Below are positions 1 to 6,888 of a stretch of 32,148 nt of DNA, piece by piece; position 1 is the stretch's first letter, and every line of letters starts with the position of its first letter. Source of the DNA: an uncultured Bacillota bacterium (lineage in GTDB: Bacteria; Bacillota_I; Bacilli_A; RF39; UBA660); the NCBI GenBank assembly GCA_947246355.1, contig CAMXQX010000007.1, positions 1-32,148 of the forward strand. The letters run 5' to 3'. The translations under genes and the position numbers were made by a program. Under the pieces are notes generated by a model. The model had not been told where the DNA came from. It did not search any database and worked only from the letters and a program-made list of their open reading frames with translations.

Positions 1-55
1 GGCATTTTTGGACGTTTTTTCACTCTCTTAGTATATTTTCCCGTACTGGTCACCA
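1..55. repeat. attL-type direct repeat copy (may extend beyond the window edge)
   Basis: ggcatttttggacgttttttcactctcttagtatattttcccgtactggtcacca is identical to 6834-6888. Confidence 0.85.
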
Positions 56-971
56 AAAGAGCTCTAAGCGCCTCTAAAATCGAAAATACGAGGTGTTTAT
101 GATTGTCTTTATTCAAAACATGAGTATAAATATTTAAAGTCGTAGCAACGTCCTTATGACCCACTCTTTCACAAATTGCCTTGACATTGACTTTTTTTGA
201 TAGTAGCATAGATACATGCGTATGACGAAAATCATGAATTCGTATTTGTCTAACCTTAGCTAGCTTGCAAGCCTCATTCTTTCGTCTAGTTATGGTTGTA
301 TAAGCTAATTGAGTATTCCCGCCAAAGATGAAAAAATCTTTTGAAAAATTGGGATACTTTTTTTTATACATTTTTTCAAGCTGCTTGATTTCATTTTTTA
401 GTTTAAAATCGATTTTGAACTTTCGTCTAGAACTTGGTGTTTTTGGTGAATTGAAACCTCTGTTTCCTTTTATCGTTGTCCGATTGATTGATACAGTATC
501 ATTTTCAATGTCTCGAAATGTTAAAGCTGTTACTTCCCCTAGTCTAGCCCCTGTAAAAAAGAGAAAATCAAATAAATACTTGAAAACAGTATCATCTACA
601 TGACTACTAAACTTTCTGTATTCTGTTAGACTCCAAACCTGTGCTACTTCTTCCGCAGCATCTCTATTTTTGATAATAAAACCGACTTGACTCACGACAT
701 TGTTCTCTAAGTCTAAATATTTATTCGCAAACCTGAAAAACATCGCTAACATAACATAGATGTCTTTTTTATATTTAAACTTAAATGTTTTTTTATCAAT
801 GAAATTTTGAAATTTAATAATATCTACCTTCGTGATTTCTTCCATTTTTCTATTTTCAAAAAATGGGATGATATAGAGTTTAAAAATACTTTTAGCCGAA
901 TCAATGCTTCTTTGCTTAAAATTTAAAGTAAAATACTCCTCATATTTTGAATAAGTTTCTGTAAAATCCAT
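1..971 (-). CDS. int: Tyrosine recombinase/integrase, 3' end open at window edge
   Basis: Own translation from ATG at 971: MDFTETYSKYEEYFTLNFKQRSIDSAKSIF...FTGARLGEVTALTFRDI...RIHDFRHTHVSMLLSKKVNVKAICERVGHKDVATTLNIYTHVLNKDNHKHLVFSILEALRALLVTSTGKYTKRVKKRPKM. R, HxxR, H and Y catalytic residues present. GGGGGAG Shine-Dalgarno. No stop codon down to position 1, so absent from the ORF track. Confidence 0.93.
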   Translation of the reverse strand, partial: MDFTETYSKYEEYFTLNFKQRSIDSAKSIFKLYIIPFFENRKMEEITKVDIIKFQNFIDKKTFKFKYKKDIYVMLAMFFRFANKYLDLENNVVSQVGFIIKNRDAAEEVAQVWSLTEYRKFSSHVDDTVFKYLFDFLFFTGARLGEVTALTFRDIENDTVSINRTTIKGNRGFNSPKTPSSRRKFKIDFKLKNEIKQLEKMYKKKYPNFSKDFFIFGGNTQLAYTTITRRKNEACKLAKVRQIRIHDFRHTHVSMLLSKKVNVKAICERVGHKDVATTLNIYTHVLNKDNHKHLVFSILEALRALLVTSTGKYTKRVKKRPKM

Positions 972-993
972 GGCACACTCCCCCAAGTTGGGT

Positions 994-1021
994 ATAATAC
1001 CATGAATTTTTATTTTGTCAA
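994..1021 (-). promoter_or_regulatory. Predicted sigma-A promoter for int
   Basis: Minus strand TTGACA (1016-1021), 16-bp spacer, TATTAT (994-999); followed by CCCAAgTTGGG palindrome (982-992) overlapping the RBS region. Confidence 0.5.
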
Positions 1022-1060
1022 ATTTATCACCTCCTATAATCTGTTTTTATCATAGCACAC

Positions 1061-1090
1061 TTGACAAAAATTGAAAACATGTGCTATTTA
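1061..1090 (+). promoter_or_regulatory. Predicted promoter for phage structural genes
   Basis: TTGACA (1061-1066), 18-bp spacer, TATTTA (1085-1090). Confidence 0.4.
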
Positions 1091-1191
1091 GTAGTTAGTT
1101 GTATTTTTGCAAATCTTCCTATTTTCTAACTTAAACAAGAAATTTTTCATCGAGCATAATACAACTACACAAACATACTACTTGAACTAAG

Positions 1192-1227
1192 AAATAACTG
1201 TCAACCAAAAATAGTTGACAGTTATTT
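1192..1227. other. Perfect 14-bp inverted repeat, 8-nt loop, in the int/coat intergenic region
   Basis: aaataactgtcaac-caaaaata-gttgacagttattt. Confidence 0.8.
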
Positions 1228-1288
1228 TGTTTTATGGTACATAGTTTTAAAAGAGGCTCTTTGATTTTTTTTGAAGGGAGGAAAAAAC

Positions 1289-1489
1289 ATGTATGTTTTA
1301 GAAGCTGGAGCAATCTCTAGTGTTGCTGATGTTTTCACAAACGCTGGCTCTATCATGAGTGGTTTTGTTGGAATGGGTATCGACTTTGTAACTACTTTAC
1401 TTGGAAACCCAATCGGACAAATTTTAATTCTATTGCCAATCGGAATTAAAGCTGGTAATTTCATTCTTAGAAAATTCAAAAGAGCATAG
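1289..1489 (+). CDS. Small leaderless major-coat-like protein (66 aa)
   Basis: MYVLEAGAISSVADVFTNAGSIMSGFVGMGIDFVTTLLGNPIGQILILLPIGIKAGNFILRKFKRA; GGGAGG SD places the start at 1289, not the TTG at 1271; short acidic N-terminus, one hydrophobic segment, basic C-terminus. Confidence 0.72.
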   Translation: MYVLEAGAISSVADVFTNAGSIMSGFVGMGIDFVTTLLGNPIGQILILLPIGIKAGNFILRKFKRA

Positions 1490-1503
1490 TTATATGCTCT
1501 TTT
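1478..1503 (+). terminator. Hairpin/terminator overlapping the coat-like gene stop
   Basis: aaaagagcata-gtta-tatgctctttt, 11-bp perfect stem ending in T-run. Confidence 0.6.
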
Positions 1504-1522
1504 GTTGTATGGGAGGGATAAA

Positions 1523-1669
1523 ATGATTTTATTTATTTTAGGTATTTCAGTAACTTTAAATTTAGTTTTTGTTGCTAGTGCTATTCTATATTTTCAAACT
1601 AAAGAAGAGAAAAAAGACGACAAAATTTTAAGCAGATCTACTTGCGATTTTACAGAGTTCTGGAGATAG
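1523..1669 (+). CDS. Small membrane protein (48 aa), phage
   Basis: MILFILGISVTLNLVFVASAILYFQTKEEKKDDKILSRSTCDFTEFWR; GGGAGGG RBS; not in ORF track because of length. Confidence 0.6.
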   Translation: MILFILGISVTLNLVFVASAILYFQTKEEKKDDKILSRSTCDFTEFWR

Positions 1670-1673
1670 ATCT

Positions 1674-1820
1674 ATGAGAGGCTTTTTTCGCTTAAAACGT
1701 CTAGCACACATTTTTATCAATCGAATTTTCTATTTTATCGCTTTTGTGATTGGTTTTATTTTAGGAGGTGGAACACTTGAAAAAATTACTAGTATTTTCA
1801 ATTCTATTTTTAACTTGTAG
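1674..1820 (+). CDS. Small membrane protein (48 aa), overlaps start of next gene
   Basis: MRGFFRLKRLAHIFINRIFYFIAFVIGFILGGGTLEKITSIFNSIFNL; one TM; its coding sequence contains the RBS of the downstream gene. Confidence 0.5.
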   Translation: MRGFFRLKRLAHIFINRIFYFIAFVIGFILGGGTLEKITSIFNSIFNL

Positions 1821-3552
1821 CTTAGGTTTGAAGAGTGTTAAAGCTGAATATTGCAACGACGGCGAAATGATAGAAATACCCAACATTTTCGATACAGAAA
1901 CACACAATTACTTTAAAGATTACGGAAATTATGGACTTTCTTATTCGGATTATAAAGAACGATATACGCAATCTTACAATGATTTAATGTCTTATATAAA
2001 ATCAAATTATAAATACTATTTTTTTAGCGCACAGGGTGTTTTTGTTTGGAATGAAGAGGGACTAGCAGTTTACATTGTTGCATATGCTCTTCAAGAAACT
2101 AATGCTAATTATATAAATTTTACAATTAGTTATACTGATACAGAAAAAGGACAATTAACTGATAATAAAGCTAAGTTTTATAAATATTCAAGTTTAAAAA
2201 ATGGCTTTGATCAAACAAAAAATTCTCAATTTTATGGGAATTTTAATGATTGGTACCCTATTGTCAGATACGGATCAAGCGGTACAAGCCCCTTTAAAAA
2301 TTTAAGTGGTTGTAATGGAGAAATCACACCGAATTATTATTATTCAGCGGGATTAAATACAAATGCAGATGTCATTATTGCGAGCGAGTCGTACAAAAGA
2401 AAGATTATTGCAAATCAAACGGAGCGTTGGTATAAAAAAATCAAGATGGGCGATAAAGTCTACAACGATGGGGACTATATCAATGTAGGTAAAACTAGCG
2501 TAGATAATCCTAAAATATCCTTTCAATCTTTAACAACCACAGGGGATGAAAATGGAAAAAAAATAGGAGTTACGACAACAGTAGATTTTCATATCTTTGA
2601 TAACTCTACTAAATACCAATATTTGTTATCTTTTGATCATGGCAAAACATGGAATGATGTAAGATTGGCAATGACTTCAAGTGTTTATACTTTTAGTAAA
2701 TTAGAGAATTTCGAAGTAATAGCACAACTCTTTGACAGTGAAACTGGAAAAAGATACTACACTACAGGTTTAGTGGATAACATTGATATGACCTATCACT
2801 CAAGATGGCTTAACTTTGAAAGAGATGATACACATGATGAGTACACTATTTTCAACGGAGTAAATTATCTTACTAAAACTACAATCAATGTTATTGAAAA
2901 GTATAATCAATTAAATGGTTATCCGCTTAAACTCTACTACAGTCGTGACGGCTCTCATTGGGAACTAATGCCACATAAAAACGCACATTTCGCAGTCCAT
3001 TCGAATAATGCAACCTATTTCTTATACAGAGACCAATCGAACAATACTGTTTTTCGTTCTACTTATACTGCCAGTTATTTTAAGGAAACAAGCCTCTTAG
3101 GGGAAATTATCAATTTTGATGAAGAACAACCAACGGATGATAGCTATGTTGTTTATGTTACTTTTGTAAACTATAGAGAAGACCACTTCTATTGGATCAA
3201 AGAACAGGATCAAGATTATACAAAATTAAATATGAAAATTTCTAACGGAATGCATAAATGGACAACACAAGAAAAAAAGACATATTGTGCGAGGATTACA
3301 GAGGATAGCGAAGGTACCAAAGTAATAAAAGAGCTTTGTCATACAACAACAGGAATAAGAATTGTTGAGGATATGGATACTTATGTAGACTCTACTATTG
3401 ATTTTATTAACGAACAGAGAAATAAACTTGAAGAAATAAGCAGCTTATTAAAAAGAATGTACGAAGGACTACCTACTTTGATAAAAAACTTTCTTGTTTT
3501 TAGTTACTTTCTATTTTGTATGAGTTGCATTATTTGGAATATAAGGAAGTGA
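1777..3552 (+). CDS. pIII-like adsorption/minor coat protein (secreted, C-terminal TM anchor)
   Basis: Likely TTG start after AGGAGGTGG; signal peptide MKKLLVFSILFLTCSLGLKSVKA|E; C-terminal TM LIKNFLVFSYFLFCMSCIIWNIRK; position between coat gene and Zot. Role by position and architecture only. Confidence 0.65.
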   Translation: MKKLLVFSILFLTCSLGLKSVKAEYCNDGEMIEIPNIFDTETHNYFKDYGNYGLSYSDYKERYTQSYNDLMSYIKSNYKYYFFSAQGVFVWNEEGLAVYIVAYALQETNANYINFTISYTDTEKGQLTDNKAKFYKYSSLKNGFDQTKNSQFYGNFNDWYPIVRYGSSGTSPFKNLSGCNGEITPNYYYSAGLNTNADVIIASESYKRKIIANQTERWYKKIKMGDKVYNDGDYINVGKTSVDNPKISFQSLTTTGDENGKKIGVTTTVDFHIFDNSTKYQYLLSFDHGKTWNDVRLAMTSSVYTFSKLENFEVIAQLFDSETGKRYYTTGLVDNIDMTYHSRWLNFERDDTHDEYTIFNGVNYLTKTTINVIEKYNQLNGYPLKLYYSRDGSHWELMPHKNAHFAVHSNNATYFLYRDQSNNTVFRSTYTASYFKETSLLGEIINFDEEQPTDDSYVVYVTFVNYREDHFYWIKEQDQDYTKLNMKISNGMHKWTTQEKKTYCARITEDSEGTKVIKELCHTTTGIRIVEDMDTYVDSTIDFINEQRNKLEEISSLLKRMYEGLPTLIKNFLVFSYFLFCMSCIIWNIRK

Positions 3553-3556
3553 TAAG

Positions 3557-3763
3557 ATGGATGGTATAGTTAAATTTATAGCTAGTATAGCTAACGTGTT
3601 TGGGGAAGCATTTAATTTTATATCCCGTATAGTGGATGTATTGCAAGCAATCTATCGAATTGTCATTTCTTGTTGCTCATTCCTTCCTAGTCCTTTCAAT
3701 GAAATGACGCTTTTCACTATCGGAATCATATTCGCATTAACAGTTTGGAGGTTAAAACGATGA
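3557..3763 (+). CDS. Small membrane protein (68 aa), pVI-like by position
   Basis: Hydrophobic ORF downstream of the pIII-like gene; RBS aggaag. Confidence 0.6.
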   Translation: MDGIVKFIASIANVFGEAFNFISRIVDVLQAIYRIVISCCSFLPSPFNEMTLFTIGIIFALTVWRLKR

Positions 3764-3969
3764 TAGATGTTATATATCAATTTTTTATGATTGCAGTTAA
3801 CATGATAATATCATTATTTTCTATTGAAATTCCATTTCATGGAAGTGAAACCATTTCTTTAGGAGAGTTTGTTATTGTTGTACTCACTTTCGGTACTGTA
3901 ATAGGTTTTGTAATGAAGTTTATGACAGATAAGGACATTTTAAGAGGAGGTAAAAAAGAAGATGAATAA
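3760..3969 (+). CDS. Small membrane protein (69 aa), phage
   Basis: MIDVIYQFFMIAVNMIISLFSIEIPF...; RBS ggagg; start overlaps upstream stop. Confidence 0.6.
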   Translation: MIDVIYQFFMIAVNMIISLFSIEIPFHGSETISLGEFVIVVLTFGTVIGFVMKFMTDKDILRGGKKEDE

Positions 3970-4114
3970 TTTAAATCTAGATCAATTTTATAGAAGCTTA
4001 TTTCCTGTCTTTGAAGGCAAATTCGAGGCTTTTTACATCATAGCAGACTTTCTTACTATCTACATTTGTGCTTATTGTTTCATTTGGTTTCTAAGAAGTA
4101 TACGGGGTGATTAA
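3962..4114 (+). CDS. Small membrane protein (50 aa), phage
   Basis: MNNLNLDQFYRSLFPVFEGKFEAFYIIADFLTIYICAYCFIWFLRSIRGD; RBS agaggagg; overlaps both neighbours; below ORF-track cutoff. Confidence 0.6.
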   Translation: MNNLNLDQFYRSLFPVFEGKFEAFYIIADFLTIYICAYCFIWFLRSIRGD

Positions 4115-4115
4115 T

Positions 4116-4340
4116 ATGTTTATCGATATTGAAATGTTTATGCTTATTTCACAACAGCAATTTAATACATTGATTGATCATTTAAAACTAGATCTTACTA
4201 CTACAAGCGATATGTACCTATTAACGTATTTATTTGCCAATTTTTTAGCTTATTTCTTGATTATTTTAGTTCTATATTTAGCTTATAGAATAGTGCATAG
4301 TTTGATGCCTTGGAATTGGAAAAGGAAGTATATACAATGA
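4116..4340 (+). CDS. Small membrane protein (74 aa), phage
   Basis: ATG at 4116 after GGGGTGA; TM segment AYFLIILVLYLAYRIV. Confidence 0.6.
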   Translation: MFIDIEMFMLISQQQFNTLIDHLKLDLTTTSDMYLLTYLFANFLAYFLIILVLYLAYRIVHSLMPWNWKRKYIQ

Positions 4341-4681
4341 TGAAATTTGTTATGTATATAGCTTACTGTCTTATAAGCTTCTTTTGTGTCTATAAGTGGA
4401 TACGACACATTGATAAAAAAGAAAGAAAGTACTTGAAAGCTTGGGAAAAAGAGTACGTAAGTGCTTATTCCGAAATTTGGAAAGAACAATACTTCTTACG
4501 ACTAGCTGAGGAAAAGAAACTAAACGAATTTAAGAGACTAAAAGAACAAGAAGCCAAAGAACAAAAAGAAAAACTGAAAACGATTCATATCGAAAACATA
4601 GAAGAATTTACACTTGAGTACAACGAAAATATCGAAAAAGCTACAGAGAAATTAGAAATTGAAGAGGATCAAGATTTATGA
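4337..4681 (+). CDS. Membrane-anchored charged/coiled-coil protein (114 aa), phage
   Basis: MMKFVMYIAYCLISFFCVYKW followed by highly charged helix; ATGA overlap with preceding gene. Confidence 0.6.
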   Translation: MMKFVMYIAYCLISFFCVYKWIRHIDKKERKYLKAWEKEYVSAYSEIWKEQYFLRLAEEKKLNEFKRLKEQEAKEQKEKLKTIHIENIEEFTLEYNENIEKATEKLEIEEDQDL

Positions 4682-5334
4682 TGTTCTTTTATGCGATTAT
4701 TTATGCTGGTACTTTGATAGCTGAGTTCTACTTTGTAGAAATGATTTTAAAGCGAAAAGATAACTGTTTTTGTCAAGTTTTTTGCCCTCCTGGAGGGGGA
4801 AAAACAACAATGTGTGCCGACATTGTAAGAAAAGCTTTGAAAGAAGGTAAGACCGTTTATTCAAATAAGCCAATAATTGGAGCGATTCGCTTTGAGCTTG
4901 AAGATTTAGGCAAATATGAATTAAAGAATTGTGTTCTTTTACTCGATGAGGCGGGTGCGGATTTATCGAATCGAAATTGGCAACACAATCTAAACATACA
5001 ACAGATAAAAACGTTAAAACTACATCGACATTTAAACATTGATGTGTGGCTCTTTTCACAAAGCTATGGTGACGTTGATAACAAGTTTAGAGAGCTTACA
5101 ACAGGTCTTTATATGCTGAAGAAGTCTATTATCCCATTTCGAATTAAAGCGATGGCTATAAGCAAAAAAGTAGATTTAATTAACGGACAAATCGTTGAAT
5201 ATTACGAGTGGGTTCGTTTTAATACGTACAAGTTTTGGACAGTGCCAAACTGGGCTTATTTCAATACAGCTCAAGTAGAAGACATTCTTCCACGGAAGAT
5301 ATGGACAAAATATCGAAAAAATGACTGTGAGTAG
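4678..5334 (+). CDS. zot: Zot/pI-like phage assembly ATPase (218 aa)
   Basis: N-terminal hydrophobic segment; Walker A CPPGGGKTT; Walker B CVLLLDEAG; LKLHRHLNIDVWLFSQSYGDVDNKFREL as in Zot-family proteins (PF05707-type). Confidence 0.88.
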   Translation: MMFFYAIIYAGTLIAEFYFVEMILKRKDNCFCQVFCPPGGGKTTMCADIVRKALKEGKTVYSNKPIIGAIRFELEDLGKYELKNCVLLLDEAGADLSNRNWQHNLNIQQIKTLKLHRHLNIDVWLFSQSYGDVDNKFRELTTGLYMLKKSIIPFRIKAMAISKKVDLINGQIVEYYEWVRFNTYKFWTVPNWAYFNTAQVEDILPRKIWTKYRKNDCE

Positions 5335-5338
5335 TAAA

Positions 5339-5370
5339 TTTAATATATATACGTTAGTATATATATTAAA
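5339..5370. other. Perfect 14-bp AT-rich inverted repeat, GTTA loop, just after zot
   Basis: tttaatatatatac-gtta-gtatatatattaaa. Confidence 0.8.
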
Positions 5371-5441
5371 AATTTTTGACGAGCTAGGAACTTATTAAAA
5401 AACGTGTATTGGGGGTTGTTTTGAAGAAGGGGGAAAGAGAT

Positions 5442-5516
5442 ATGCGAATGTTGATCCTATTTTCTCTTGTGATCGTCCTAATTATGTCTTTTTATATGCT
5501 TTTTTATTGGGATTGA
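5442..5516 (+). CDS. Possible 24-aa hydrophobic peptide
   Basis: MRMLILFSLVIVLIMSFYMLFYWD with strong SD gaagaaggggga; below ORF-track cutoff. Confidence 0.4.
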   Translation: MRMLILFSLVIVLIMSFYMLFYWD

Positions 5517-5563
5517 TGTGTTCTGTATTGAATTTAGTTGAATCATTGGCTGAGTATCAAAAG

Positions 5564-5600
5564 AAAAAGTGCTTAGAATTCGCTCTATAGCACTTTTTTT
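5564..5600. terminator. Bidirectional intrinsic terminator
   Basis: aaaaagtgct ... agcactttttttt between convergent plus and minus phage genes. Confidence 0.7.
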
Positions 5601-5881
5601 TCTTCATTTTCTTCATTTTCTTGTATTTCATCATTTTTTACTACCGAATTTTTGTCTACTAATTCTTTTAAATACATATTTGTTAGCTCAGCACGTGCAT
5701 TCAATTTGTTTAATTGTATTTGCGTACTCATTACTTTATCCGCTATAAGCTCAATATTCTCACACAATTCTTTAAATCTAAAATAATTTACAATTTTGAA
5801 TATAAATGGAAGGATAATAATAAGCGCTGAAGCAATCACAATGGCTATAATCACATCACCTGGCTCAAATGTAAAATACAT
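5585..5881 (-). CDS. Small membrane/coiled-coil phage protein
   Basis: MYFTFEPGDVIIAIVIASALIIILPFIFKIV...; SD AAAAGGAGTGTGTTTATG. Confidence 0.6.
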   Translation of the reverse strand: MYFTFEPGDVIIAIVIASALIIILPFIFKIVNYFRFKELCENIELIADKVMSTQIQLNKLNARAELTNMYLKELVDKNSVVKNDEIQENEENEEKKVL

Positions 5882-5966
5882 AAACACACTCCTTTTCAAA
5901 ATCATAACATATATTGTTCTATTAGTCTATCATTTTTTCAAATGTTCGCTTTTTTGAAAATAGGTT

Positions 5967-6032
5967 AGGTATGCAAAATATGCATGGGGGTACATACTTT
6001 TTTACATGGAGGTGTGCAAAATATGCATACCT
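5967..6032. promoter_or_regulatory. Iteron/operator-like repeat block
   Basis: TGCAAAATATGCAT at 5972-5985 and 6015-6028; flanked by inverted AGGTATGCA (5967-5975)/TGCATACCT (6024-6032). Confidence 0.65.
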
Positions 6033-6112
6033 TATATAGTATATATATATTATATAATTTACTACAGAATAATATAAATAATAATATAATTTAATAAATA
6101 AACGCGCGCGCG

Positions 6113-6141
6113 AGAAAAAAAAGAGTTTTTTTCCTCTTTTT
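6113..6141 (-). terminator. Terminator of the minus-strand HTH/80-aa transcript
   Basis: Minus strand AAAAAGAG-GAAAAAAA-CTCTTTTTTTT. Confidence 0.55.
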
Positions 6142-6149
6142 GTTCGCCT

Positions 6150-6392
6150 TTATACTTCTTCTAAATAATCTTTCTTAGTCATTTCATAAATTACATCTAG
6201 AATTTCAAATCCGTAGCACTCTATGACTCCTAGGTTTTTATGAATCGAAATAAATTCTTGTTGTTTATTTTTTCCAAACTTTGTAATCTTACCTTTTAAA
6301 ATGTAAAAATCTTGATTATGAACAAATGCATGTTCAAAATTAAATTCTTGTACTATTTTTTTTATGTCTAAATCCTCTTTTATTCTTAACAT
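6150..6392 (-). CDS. Hypothetical phage protein (80 aa)
   Basis: Start overlaps the stop of the upstream HTH gene. Confidence 0.6.
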   Translation of the reverse strand: MLRIKEDLDIKKIVQEFNFEHAFVHNQDFYILKGKITKFGKNKQQEFISIHKNLGVIECYGFEILDVIYEMTKKDYLEEV

Positions 6393-6784
6393 TAATAAAA
6401 ATCCCCCTCATCGCTTTCATCGTTTAACCAGTCATAATCAAGTAAATCCTTTTTTCCTCTTTTTTCCAGCTCTTTTAACTTCTTTTCTCTGAAGTCGATT
6501 GCTAAATTAAATATTGTTTTGATTGTTCTTTTATTATGATTTTTTATATTAACAATAATATATCCATGCCGCTGAAGTTTAAGTAAAGAATTTTGTACAC
6601 TTCGAACGGAAATATTTAAAAATTCTGATAAATAACTATTAGGTGCATAACAACAATTTTTTGTGTTGTTAGATAACCCACACAATAAAGAATATAAAAC
6701 TACATCACTCGGACTTAGATTTTTGTCTCTAATTATGCGAGAATCAACAATAAAATATTGTGCACATTTAAAATCGTTTTGCAT
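6392..6784 (-). CDS. HTH (HTH_36-like) protein; putative replication or regulatory protein (130 aa)
   Basis: CACAGGAGGGCATTTTTATG supports start MQNDFKCAQYFIVDSRIIRDKNLSPSDVVLYSLLCGL...YAPNSYLSEFLNISVRSVQNSLLKLQRHGYIIV. The longer 165-aa ORF includes att-encoded residues. Confidence 0.65.
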   Translation of the reverse strand: MQNDFKCAQYFIVDSRIIRDKNLSPSDVVLYSLLCGLSNNTKNCCYAPNSYLSEFLNISVRSVQNSLLKLQRHGYIIVNIKNHNKRTIKTIFNLAIDFREKKLKELEKRGKKDLLDYDWLNDESDEGDFY

Positions 6785-6833
6785 AAAAATGCCCTCCTGT
6801 GATAAAATAAATATAATAATTTTTCGTTTTAAA

Positions 6834-6888
6834 GGCATTTTTGGACGTTTTTTCACTCTCTTAGTATATTTTCCCGTACTGGTCACCA
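6834..6888. repeat. attR-type direct repeat copy
   Basis: 55/55 identity to 1-55; flanks diverge at 56 versus 6889. Confidence 0.85.

Larger units (their letters stand above)
1..6888. mobile_element. Integrated filamentous phage (inovirus-like prophage), predicted circle 6833 bp
   Basis: Perfect 55-bp direct repeat at both ends; tyrosine recombinase at one end; Zot-like ATPase, small TM coat-like protein, signal peptide + C-terminal TM adsorption-like protein, and many overlapping small one-TM ORFs on one strand. Confidence 0.88.

Noticed and set aside
1-55. XerCD/dif-type attachment site
   Set aside because: No convincing match to Firmicutes dif arms by eye, and the element encodes its own tyrosine recombinase.
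1131-1479. Minus-strand ORFs 1131-1313 and 1222-1479
   Set aside because: Antisense to the coat-like gene and hairpin; no RBS or family resemblance.
4697-5059. Minus-strand ORFs opposite zot
   Set aside because: Shadow ORFs of a clear Zot-like coding region.
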